Of a stretch of 64,000 nucleotides of DNA, positions 16,884 through 25,040 are shown one piece after another. Location of the stretch: NCBI GenBank assembly GCA_024235635.1, contig JACKMA010000009.1:248001-312000 (forward strand), given 5' to 3'. Origin of the DNA: Zoogloeaceae bacterium (GTDB taxonomy: Bacteria; Pseudomonadota; Gammaproteobacteria; Burkholderiales; Rhodocyclaceae). The notes under the pieces were generated by a model. That model saw only the letters and a program-made list of their open reading frames with translations. It was not told the DNA's origin and ran no database searches. Positions within the stretch are counted from its first letter, which is position 1. Each line of letters begins with the position of its first letter. The position numbers and the translations under genes were made by a program.

Positions 16884-19283
16884 ATGAACAATAACGACAT
16901 GAGACATTCCACCCCGCGCCGCTGGTGCATCGCGACCGTTGTCGCCGCGATCGGCTCGACGCCGGCGCTGGCGGCCGAGCCGCAGATGATCGCGCCGATC
17001 GAGATCATCGGCACCACCCTGCTGCCCGGCATCGGCGTCGCCAAGGACCAGATCCCGTCGAACCTCCAGCAAGTGCCGGCCGAGGCGCTGCGCGCCGCCG
17101 GCGGCGCTTCCGCGACTCGGGCGCTCGAACGCAAGGTCGGCGCCGTCACCGTCAATGAGATCCAGGGCAACCCTTTCCAGGCCGATCTCAACTACCGAGG
17201 TTTCACCGCGTCGCCGCTGCTCGGTACGGCGCAGGGCCTGTCGGTCTATGTCGACGGCATCCGCGTCAACGAACCGTTCGGCGACGTCGTCAACTGGGAC
17301 CTGATCCCGCGGGCGGCGATCGACACCATTACCGTCGTGCCCGGCTCCAACCCGCTCTACGGACTGAACACGCTCGGCGGCGCGCTGTCCTTGCGGACCA
17401 AGCGCGGCTCGACCCATCCGGGCACCGAGGTCGAATTGTCCGGCGGGTCGTTCGGCCGTGTCGACGCCGTCGTGCAGCACGGTGGCAGCCGGAACGAACT
17501 GTCGTGGTTCGTCGCCGCCGAAGGCTTCCGCGAGGACGGCTGGCGCGACCGCTCGCCGTCGGAGATCGGACAACTGTTCGCCAATCTGTCCTGGCGCAGC
17601 GGGGCCACCGAATTCGGGGCGACGGTGCTGGCGGGCAGCACCGATCTGATCGGCAACGGCCTGTTGCCCGAGTCGATGCTGTCCCGCGACCGCGAGTCGA
17701 TCTTCACCCATCCGGACAACACCCGTAACCGATCGGTTACGCTGGCAGTCGACGGCAGCCACTGGCTCGGCGACCGCGATCAGCTTTCGGGTCAGGTTTA
17801 TGTGCGTCGCACCCGGACCCGGACCCTGAACGGCGATGGCAACGACGACTTCGAGGACAGCCCGTTCAACGCAAGCTGCGAGGCCGCCCAATTCGAGCCG
17901 GGATCGGAGGACGAGGCAATCTGCCTCGCGTCCAATGCCAACGGCGGCAGCATCGAGGATTCGGGGGTCAACAACCGCACCCGCACCGACCAGGACGCGG
18001 TCGGCGGCGCGATCCAATGGACGCACATCGCCGACGACCACCAGATGGCGCTGGGCCTGTCCCACGATCGCAGCCATGCCCGCTTCGAGCAGACCGCGCA
18101 GGAGGGGGCGCTCGACGAGAGCCGTGGCATCGATGCCGACGGCGAGGCCGAACTCGAGAATCGGCTGTCTGGTCGAACCCGCACCACCAGCCTGTATCTG
18201 ACCGATACCATGACGTTCGGCGAGTCCCTCAGTGCCACCGCGTCGCTGCGCTACAACCGCACCCGTGTGATCAACCGCGACAAGCTCGATTTCGAGCCGC
18301 CCAACCTCGACGGTGACTTCACCTACCACAAGCTCAATCCGGCCCTCGGGCTGAGCTGGCGGGCCGCCAGCCAGCTGACGGTGTATGGTGGCTTCAGCCA
18401 GGGCAATCGGGCACCGACGCCGATCGAGCTCGGCTGCGCCGATCCGGAGAACCCCTGCACGCTGCCGAACGCGCTCGCCGCCGACCCCTTCCTCGAACAG
18501 GTCGTCGCCCGTACCTGGGAAGCCGGGGTGCGTGGCCGCCATGGCGGCATTGCCTGGAATGCAGGGCTGTACCGGACCACCAACCACGACGACATCCTGT
18601 TCGTCGGCACTTCGCGGAGCGCCGGCTATTTCACCAATTTCGGCCGCACCCGGCGCGAGGGCGCCGAACTGGGTCTGGCCGGCCGCCTCGGCGGCTCATT
18701 CGACTGGAAGCTCGACTACAACTGGCTGCGGGCCACCTTCCAGTCTGCCGCCTGCCTGCTGTCGGAAGCGAATTCGAGCCGTGGCACCGCGGCCGAATGC
18801 ACAGCCGATGGCCAGGACGACGAAATCCTGGTGACTGCCGGCGATCAGCTGCCCAGCATGCCCGAGCATGCACTCAAGCTGGCCATCGACTGGCGTGCAT
18901 CCGAGGCGCTGCGCCTGGGTGTCGACGTCGTCGGCTATTCCGACCAGTACGTCCGCGGCAACGAGAACAACCGCCACCGTGCCGGCGAGGCCACCGACGC
19001 CTTCGGCGAAACCCGGGACTTCGGCGGCAGCGGCAAGCTCGCCGGCTATGCGGTGGTCAACGTCGATGCCGAATTCGCGATGGGCGGCAGCTGGACCCTG
19101 TTCGGTCGGATCGACAACCTGTTCGACCACGAGTACGCGACCGGCGGCGCGCTGGCCGAAAATCCATTCGATGCGTCGGGTGCCTTCCTCACCGACAGCG
19201 AAAGCTGGGCCGACGAACAGTTCGTCGCGCCGGCGGCGCCCCGTGCCCTATATCTGGGCATTCGCTACCGCTGGGGTGGCTAG
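16884..19283 (+). CDS. TonB-dependent outer-membrane receptor
   Basis: 799 residues with signal peptide 1-31 (MNNND start, ALA/AEPQ). A TonB-box-like start (IEIIGTT) leads into the plug domain (about 50-165, with YVDGIRVNEPFGDVVNWDLIP and NTLGGALSL) and a C-terminal beta barrel ending in aromatic YRWGG. The transported ligand cannot be read from sequence. Several predicted outer loops are rich in Asp/Glu and carry cysteine pairs (for example around 333-355 and 615-645), as might suit a metal or metal-chelate ligand. Its place in a sigma-54 operon divergent from a rare-earth-type alcohol dehydrogenase makes a lanthanide or PQQ uptake role a reasonable hypothesis. The next gene begins two bases after its stop codon. 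Confidence 0.85.
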   Translation: MNNNDMRHSTPRRWCIATVVAAIGSTPALAAEPQMIAPIEIIGTTLLPGIGVAKDQIPSNLQQVPAEALRAAGGASATRALERKVGAVTVNEIQGNPFQADLNYRGFTASPLLGTAQGLSVYVDGIRVNEPFGDVVNWDLIPRAAIDTITVVPGSNPLYGLNTLGGALSLRTKRGSTHPGTEVELSGGSFGRVDAVVQHGGSRNELSWFVAAEGFREDGWRDRSPSEIGQLFANLSWRSGATEFGATVLAGSTDLIGNGLLPESMLSRDRESIFTHPDNTRNRSVTLAVDGSHWLGDRDQLSGQVYVRRTRTRTLNGDGNDDFEDSPFNASCEAAQFEPGSEDEAICLASNANGGSIEDSGVNNRTRTDQDAVGGAIQWTHIADDHQMALGLSHDRSHARFEQTAQEGALDESRGIDADGEAELENRLSGRTRTTSLYLTDTMTFGESLSATASLRYNRTRVINRDKLDFEPPNLDGDFTYHKLNPALGLSWRAASQLTVYGGFSQGNRAPTPIELGCADPENPCTLPNALAADPFLEQVVARTWEAGVRGRHGGIAWNAGLYRTTNHDDILFVGTSRSAGYFTNFGRTRREGAELGLAGRLGGSFDWKLDYNWLRATFQSAACLLSEANSSRGTAAECTADGQDDEILVTAGDQLPSMPEHALKLAIDWRASEALRLGVDVVGYSDQYVRGNENNRHRAGEATDAFGETRDFGGSGKLAGYAVVNVDAEFAMGGSWTLFGRIDNLFDHEYATGGALAENPFDASGAFLTDSESWADEQFVAPAAPRALYLGIRYRWGG

Positions 19284-19284
19284 G

Positions 19285-20682
19285 ATGTTTCGCCGGATGG
19301 TGAGTCGCCTCCACGACCGAATCGGCCTGCTGGTGACCGGCGCGGCAGCGCTGATCCTGCTGCTCGCCGGCCTGTGGTGGGGTGTCACCACCCGCAATGC
19401 GATCGAAGAGGAGATCACCGCGGCAACCCGCGTCGCCGAGCAGTGGTTGACGGTGTTGGCGGACGAGGCCGAGGCGCGCGGAGACACCGCGATGCTGACC
19501 GACCAGCTCGCCGCGGTCGGACGAGTGCGCGCCAATTCGCTCGAGGTACGGGATACCGAGGGTCGGCTGCGCTACCGCTCGCCCGGCTCCACCTACAAAC
19601 TCGGCCGCGATGCCCCCGGCTGGTTTGCGGCACTGCTGATGCCGCGCTTCGAGCCGACCATCCGTGACATCGACGGTCTACGCCTGACCTTGATCCCGGA
19701 CGCCTCGCGCGCGACGCTGGACGCCTGGGACGATCTGGTGCAGGTCGGCGGCTGGGCACTCGCGCTGCTGGTGGTGCTCGGCCTTGCCGTGCGGCATGCG
19801 ATCAACCGCACGCTGCGCCCCCTGGTAGCGCTCGAAACCGCGCTCGAGCAAACCGCCGACGGACGCTTCGATGTGCGCCTGCCGAGTCACGGCGTGGCCG
19901 AACTGGACCGGCTCGCCGAGCGCTACAACCGGATGGCCGACGAACTCGACTCCAGCCTCGCGCGCAATGCCCGCCTGGAGCAGGACCAGGCCTTTCACCA
20001 GGCGTTGCAACATCGACTGGAGGAAGAGCGCCGGCAGATCGCGCGCGAATTGCACGACGAAATCGGCCAGAGCGTGACTGCAGTGCGCGCGATGGCGGGC
20101 GCCATTCTGCAACGCAGCGCGGAACAACCGGGCATCCACGGAAGCGCCCAGGCGATTCTGGCGATGACGGGCCAGATGCAGGACGGCGTGCGCCACATCC
20201 TGGCGCGCCTGCGCCGCCCCGAACCGCTTCCCCGGGGCCGCCTCGCCTCGGCCCTGGTCGAATACTGCGATCACTGGTCCGGACTCTATCCCGACATCGT
20301 CCTCGAGCAGGCGATCCGGGCGGAACCGGTGTCGCTGGACGAGGATTTCTGCCTGGCGGTGCTGCGGGTGCTGCAGGAAAGCCTGACCAATGTCGCGCGT
20401 CACGCCAAGGCCACCCGTGTCAAGGTCCAGGCCAGCTGCAGCGACACCCACCTCGATCTGAGCGTCAGCGATGACGGCGAAGGCTTTGCGGGCCACGCCG
20501 GCCACGACCGCTACGGACTGACCGGCATGCGTGAGCGGGTCGAGGCCCTCGGCGGCCACCTCGGTCTCGAACGCAGCATCGACGGCGGCGCCCAGGTCAG
20601 CGTGCTGCTGCCGCTGCCGAATCGTGCCGCGGTCGACGCCCGCAGCCCGGCGTCGCAATCGAACGACGGAGACGAATCATGA
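19285..20682 (+). CDS. MoxY-like sensor histidine kinase
   Basis: 465-residue membrane kinase. Helix one lies at about 12-33, a periplasmic sensor domain at 34-152 (resembles the LapD/MoxY N-terminal type), helix two at 153-172 and a HAMP linker at 170-222. A HisKA_3 dimerisation domain carries phosphorylated His257 in RELHDEIGQ, and the HATPase domain at about 355-450 has DDGEGF and GLTGMRERV. The class (NarX/UhpB/MoxY) partners with LuxR-type regulators, and such a regulator follows with a 4-base overlap. MoxY of Paracoccus controls methanol oxidation and PedS2 of Pseudomonas senses lanthanides to switch dehydrogenases, so this pair may read a cofactor or alcohol signal. ATG 19285 starts just after the receptor stop. 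Confidence 0.88.
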   Translation: MFRRMVSRLHDRIGLLVTGAAALILLLAGLWWGVTTRNAIEEEITAATRVAEQWLTVLADEAEARGDTAMLTDQLAAVGRVRANSLEVRDTEGRLRYRSPGSTYKLGRDAPGWFAALLMPRFEPTIRDIDGLRLTLIPDASRATLDAWDDLVQVGGWALALLVVLGLAVRHAINRTLRPLVALETALEQTADGRFDVRLPSHGVAELDRLAERYNRMADELDSSLARNARLEQDQAFHQALQHRLEEERRQIARELHDEIGQSVTAVRAMAGAILQRSAEQPGIHGSAQAILAMTGQMQDGVRHILARLRRPEPLPRGRLASALVEYCDHWSGLYPDIVLEQAIRAEPVSLDEDFCLAVLRVLQESLTNVARHAKATRVKVQASCSDTHLDLSVSDDGEGFAGHAGHDRYGLTGMRERVEALGGHLGLERSIDGGAQVSVLLPLPNRAAVDARSPASQSNDGDES

Positions 20683-21332
20683 GCAGCAGCCAGCCGCTGG
20701 CGCGGCTCCGGATCGTGCTGGCCGACGACCACGCCGTCGTTCGCGCCGGATTCCGCATGCTGATCGAAGGTGCCGGTGCGAGCATCGTCGCCGAGGCATC
20801 GAACGGCGACGACGCGGTGCGGGCCTTCGACGAGCACCACCCCGACGCGCTGGTCATGGACGTCAGCATGCCGGGCATCGGCGGTCTCGGCGCACTCGAG
20901 CGCATCCGCGCCCACGACGGGCGGGCGCGGGTGCTGATGCTGTCGGCGCACGACGACCTGCAGATTCCGTCACGGGCGCTCAAGCTCGGCGCCACCGGCT
21001 ATCTGTCCAAGCGCGCCGATCCGCAGGACCTGATCCGGGCGGTGGCGCAGGTGGCGCGCGGCGAGCGTTACCTCGATCCCGAACTGGCGCCCCGGCTCGC
21101 ACTGGCCCGCTTCGGCGATGCCAGCGATCCGGCCGAAGCACTGACCGACAAGGAATTCGCCGTCTTCCTGCAGTTGGCGCGCGGCCAGTCGGTCAATCAG
21201 GTCGCCGAAAGCCAGCACCTGTCGCCCAGCACCGTCGGCACCCATCTCTACAACATCAAGCGCAAGCTCAATGCGGCGAATTCGGCCGAACTGGCGCTGA
21301 TCGCGGTACGCGCCGGGCTGATCGACGCATGA
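20679..21332 (+). CDS. LuxR/NarL-family response regulator
   Basis: 217 residues. The receiver domain (10-125) has the acidic pair Asp16-Asp17, phosphorylated Asp61 (VMDVSMPG) and Lys111 (YLSKRAD). The C-terminal LuxR-type helix-turn-helix (about 155-215) reads LTDKEFAVFLQLARGQSVNQVAE then STVGTHLYNIKRKL. It overlaps the kinase gene by four bases and the following NosR-like gene by four bases, so translation of all three is likely coupled. It is the predicted output of the MoxY-like kinase. Its targets may include the dehydrogenase, the receptor operon itself or the multi-cytochrome operon, for which no sigma-54 site is seen. Confidence 0.92.
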   Translation: MSSSQPLARLRIVLADDHAVVRAGFRMLIEGAGASIVAEASNGDDAVRAFDEHHPDALVMDVSMPGIGGLGALERIRAHDGRARVLMLSAHDDLQIPSRALKLGATGYLSKRADPQDLIRAVAQVARGERYLDPELAPRLALARFGDASDPAEALTDKEFAVFLQLARGQSVNQVAESQHLSPSTVGTHLYNIKRKLNAANSAELALIAVRAGLIDA

Positions 21333-23440
21333 TGGACAAGCTGCTGGCCGTATGCATCGTCTGCTGGCTGGCACTCGCGGCCGTGCCGGCCGCCGCCGGG
21401 GACCTCGCGCGCGAGGACGTCGCGGCCCATTTCCCACCACCACTGCAGGTCGGCGAACAGCTCCACGATCTGCCGGCGTGGCCGATCACCAGTGAACTTC
21501 GCCCCGACGATGGCCCGATCGGCTACGCCTTCGAATCGATCGACCTGGCACCGATCCCCGGTTTCGAGGGAACACCGATCAATCTGCTGATCGCGCTCGA
21601 CGGCGCCGGCAATTTCCTCGATGTCGCGCTGCTGCGCCAACATGAACCGGTCTTTCTCGGCGGCCTCGGGGAAGATCCGCTGAAGGCCTTCCTGAAGCAG
21701 TACCAGGGGCTCAGTCTGTCGTCACCGATCTCGGTCGGGTCGAAATACGGTGGCACCGGCGCGGCCCGCGACGAACGCCGGGTCGTGCTCGACGGCGTCA
21801 CCAAGGCCACCGCGTCGATCCGCATCATCAACCAGACGGTGCTGACCAGCGCCCTCGCAGTGGCCCGCGCCCGGCTCGGCTTCGCCGGCGAGAGCCACGA
21901 CGGGCCGCCGGCCACGGTTCGCGAGGACGTATTCGAGCGGCTCGGATTCGACGAGTTGCTGGCCCAGGGCGCGATCGGCCATCTGCGCCTCACCAATGCA
22001 GAGGTCGAGGCACTGTATGCCGATTCGCCGGTGGCCGGCGACGATCCGCTGGTCCGCGCCGACCCGGACGGGCGCTTCCTCGAACTGTGGGTGGCCTACC
22101 TCAATGTGCCGAGCATCGGCCGGACGCTGCTCGGCGACGACGGATTCGCCCGCCTGCAGGACCGCCTCGACCCCGGCCAACATGCCTACTGGATCGCCAC
22201 GGCCGGACGCGAGGCGCTGGTCGACGACGATTTCGTCCGCGGCACCAATCCGCAGAAGCTGACCCTCAGCCAGGGCAACACGCCGTTCGAGTTGCGCGAC
22301 CTCGACATGGACCTGCCGCGGCCAGCCGACCAGCCTGCGTTCAACAGCCAGCTCAACGTCGCCCTGCCGCCGATCTCCGGCCTCGACCCGGGCGGCGAAA
22401 TCCGGATCGACTATGCCCTGCTGCGCAAGAAGGGCTTCATCCTGCCGGAACTGGTCTTTCGCCAGGCCGCACTCGCCTACCACCCACCTGCGCGCTGGTT
22501 CGATCGCCCGCCGCCGCCGCCGCCGGAATGGCTGCAGGCTTGGCAGGCCCGCCGCACCGAGCTGATGACCATCGGCGCCGCCCTGCTGTTGTTGTTCACA
22601 GTGCTGGCCAGGCCCCGCTGGATCGTCGAGGACGCACGTCGACTGAAGGTGTTCCGATGGGCCTTCCTGGCCTTCACGCTGGGCTACGTCGGTTGGTACG
22701 CCCAGGGGCAGTTGTCGATCGTCCAGGTGACCGGTGCGATCAAGTCGCTGAATGCCGGCGCCGGCCTCGGCAGCTTCCTCTACGATCCGGTCTCGCTGCT
22801 GATGATGGCAGCGACGCTGGTGACCTTCCTGATCTGGGGGCGCGGTACCTTCTGTGGCTGGCTGTGTCCGTTCGGTGCCCTGCAGGAGTTTTCCGCGCTG
22901 ATCGTGCGCAAGCTCGGCATCCGCCCCCGGCGACTGCCAGCCGGCGTCGCCCGCGCGCTGTCCCGCGGGCGCTACCTGCTCCTTGCGGCGCTGCTCGCAG
23001 CCGCTGCGTTCGCCCCCGGGATCGCCGAGCGACTGGTCGAGGTCGAACCGTTCAAGACGTCGATCACGGTCGCCTTCGACCGCAGCTGGCCCTTCGTCGC
23101 CTATGCCGTTTTGCTGTTGCTGCTCGCCGGCGTCTATTACAAGTTCTTCTGTCGCTACCTGTGCCCGCTGGGCGCGTTCATGGCGATCGGCGGCAAGCTG
23201 CGCCTGCTGGCATGGCTGCCCCGCCGCAGCGAGTGTGGCCGGCCTTGCCAGCGCTGCCGCCACGACTGCGCCTATGACGCGATCCACGTCAGCGGCGCCA
23301 TCGACTATGACGAATGTTTCCAGTGCCTCGACTGTGTCGGCATCTACCACGACGCCGAGCGCTGCGCCCCGGTGATGCTGTATCGGCGCAAGGGTCGCCA
23401 ACTCCAGCCGGCCGGCCGCACGGTCGCCGACCCCGCCTGA
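21329..23440 (+). CDS. NosR/NirI-like membrane flavoprotein with 4Fe-4S polyferredoxin domain
   Basis: 703 residues. A signal peptide (about 1-23) precedes a periplasmic FMN-binding domain (about 60-200) with DGVTKATAS at 155-163, the likely site of covalent FMN on Thr158. Several membrane helices (about 415-600) follow. Polyferredoxin-type CxxxCP motifs CGWLCPFG (about 509) and CRYLCPLG (about 608) lead to a cytoplasmic tail with two 4Fe-4S-like cysteine clusters (CGRPCQRCRHDC; CFQCLDC). NosR and NirI use this design to move electrons across the inner membrane toward periplasmic enzymes. Here there is no denitrification gene nearby, so it probably serves the alcohol-oxidation island or its sensor pair. 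The start overlaps the regulator by four bases; a second ATG follows directly. Confidence 0.85.
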   Translation: MMDKLLAVCIVCWLALAAVPAAAGDLAREDVAAHFPPPLQVGEQLHDLPAWPITSELRPDDGPIGYAFESIDLAPIPGFEGTPINLLIALDGAGNFLDVALLRQHEPVFLGGLGEDPLKAFLKQYQGLSLSSPISVGSKYGGTGAARDERRVVLDGVTKATASIRIINQTVLTSALAVARARLGFAGESHDGPPATVREDVFERLGFDELLAQGAIGHLRLTNAEVEALYADSPVAGDDPLVRADPDGRFLELWVAYLNVPSIGRTLLGDDGFARLQDRLDPGQHAYWIATAGREALVDDDFVRGTNPQKLTLSQGNTPFELRDLDMDLPRPADQPAFNSQLNVALPPISGLDPGGEIRIDYALLRKKGFILPELVFRQAALAYHPPARWFDRPPPPPPEWLQAWQARRTELMTIGAALLLLFTVLARPRWIVEDARRLKVFRWAFLAFTLGYVGWYAQGQLSIVQVTGAIKSLNAGAGLGSFLYDPVSLLMMAATLVTFLIWGRGTFCGWLCPFGALQEFSALIVRKLGIRPRRLPAGVARALSRGRYLLLAALLAAAAFAPGIAERLVEVEPFKTSITVAFDRSWPFVAYAVLLLLLAGVYYKFFCRYLCPLGAFMAIGGKLRLLAWLPRRSECGRPCQRCRHDCAYDAIHVSGAIDYDECFQCLDCVGIYHDAERCAPVMLYRRKGRQLQPAGRTVADPA

Positions 23441-23546
23441 CAGCCGGGTCCGGGAAGGTCGCACCGCTCGCAGGAAGCGGGCGAGGAATCGGCGGGCGAC
23501 GTCGATTTTCGCTATTCTGCATAGCCAGGACCCGGATTTCCGTGCG

Positions 23547-25040
23547 ATGCCGCCGTTATCCCAGATGAATTGCCATTCGTGCCACCAGCCGATCAGGGCC
23601 GGCTCCAAGTTCTGCCCGTTGTGCGGTGCTGCGCAGGCGGCGGTCACGCCTTGCCCCGCCTGCCACGCCCCGGTCGCGGCGGACAAGACCTTCTGCCCGC
23701 AATGCGGTGCGTCGCTCGACGGCTCGGTCGGCGACGATGTCGCCGGCCAGGCTTCGAACGACGACCTGACCCGCCTGATCGTGCCCGAAAAGGCCGACTT
23801 CGAAGACCAGATCGACGCCGACCTGTCGGGTCGGCAGGATGCGCCGACCAACGGATTCGGCGATGAACCGGACGAGCCGTTCACCGAGATGTTTCTCGAG
23901 AGCAACTGGCAGTCCGAGGGGAGTTTCAGCGATCTGTCGCGGCAGATCGACGGCAACAACGAACTCGACCCTCCCTTGCCCGCCGACGAGGCGACCGATC
24001 GCGGCCTTCTGCCGACGCAGTCGGCGCCACCACCTGATGCCTCGCCAGCGGACGAACGCGGCACCGGCATCGACGCACCGACCCGGCCGACCTCGGACGA
24101 GGATCTCGAACGAACGGTGATCATGCGCTCGGGCATCGATATTGCCCCCGCCCCCCAGTCCGCCCCGCCCGTGCCGCCCGCTGCACCCGCGCCGATGGCC
24201 GACCTCGGCGCAACCGACGATGGCGCCGACTGGGGCGCGGAGACCGTCCGCTACAGCGCCGAGGCGCTGCAACAGGCACGCGAGGCGCTGCCGCCGGCGC
24301 CGGCCACAAGCCGGCCGCCGCCTACTCTGGCGATCGCCGGGGCAATTCTCGCCGTACTGCTGGGCGGGGTGATCTGGTGGCTGACGCACGGCGACGAACC
24401 CGCCGCGACGGTGGGCGACGGCGCACCGTCGAACAATGCTGCCGGGCACCCGACCGTGACGGTGGCACCGGGCACGGCGGCCGACTCGGCACCGGCGCCG
24501 TCAGTGATTCCGCCGCCGGCGCCAGCGGCGGACACCGAGGCCGGCGGCGGTGCGGAGCCGCCGTCGGCGGGCTTGCCGCCCTTGCCGGCGGACGGCGTCG
24601 CCCCGGGCGCGGCCGATGGCGTCGGTGAGCGCCCGGACGACGAAGCCGCGCGATCCGAACCGGACTCGACGTCGGACGCCGGCGTCACCGAGGCCGTGCC
24701 AGCGGAGGCCGAGCCTGCCGTGGTTGCACCACCGCCTCCGCCGCCAGCGCCCAAGCCACAGCCCCGGCCAAAGCCGCCGCCCAGACCCGCACCGAGGCCT
24801 GCGCCGCGACCGGCACCACCGCCCGAGCCGATCGCCGTACCGGCGCCTGCGCCCACCACCGAGCCGGTGCCGACGCCGGCGGCACAGCCCAGCTGGCAGC
24901 TTCGCCTGCGCGAGGAACTCGCAGTCTGCGACCAGAAATCGTTCATCGCCAAGGCACTGTGCCGTGAGAAGGTGCGCTGGAGCTACTGTGCCCCCGATCG
25001 ATGGGACACGGTGCCCGAATGCGCGGTGAAGAACCAGTGA
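23547..25040 (+). CDS. Double zinc-ribbon membrane protein, unknown function
   Basis: 497 residues. The N-terminus has two zinc ribbons (CHSCHQPIRAGSKFCPLCG and CPACHAPVAADKTFCPQCG, residues about 9-55). A long acidic and proline-rich cytoplasmic stretch follows, then one membrane helix (about 253-272, IAGAILAVLLGGVIWWL), a Pro/Ala-rich periplasmic spacer, and a short C-terminal domain with four cysteines (about 445-495). The topology puts the zinc ribbons inside and the cysteine tail outside. I do not recognise the family beyond the zinc ribbons. ATG 23547 and ATG 23565 (MNCHSCH) are both possible. Its stop overlaps the GTG start of the next gene, which also has a zinc ribbon, so the two products probably act together. 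Confidence 0.65.
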   Translation: MPPLSQMNCHSCHQPIRAGSKFCPLCGAAQAAVTPCPACHAPVAADKTFCPQCGASLDGSVGDDVAGQASNDDLTRLIVPEKADFEDQIDADLSGRQDAPTNGFGDEPDEPFTEMFLESNWQSEGSFSDLSRQIDGNNELDPPLPADEATDRGLLPTQSAPPPDASPADERGTGIDAPTRPTSDEDLERTVIMRSGIDIAPAPQSAPPVPPAAPAPMADLGATDDGADWGAETVRYSAEALQQAREALPPAPATSRPPPTLAIAGAILAVLLGGVIWWLTHGDEPAATVGDGAPSNNAAGHPTVTVAPGTAADSAPAPSVIPPPAPAADTEAGGGAEPPSAGLPPLPADGVAPGAADGVGERPDDEAARSEPDSTSDAGVTEAVPAEAEPAVVAPPPPPPAPKPQPRPKPPPRPAPRPAPRPAPPPEPIAVPAPAPTTEPVPTPAAQPSWQLRLREELAVCDQKSFIAKALCREKVRWSYCAPDRWDTVPECAVKNQ

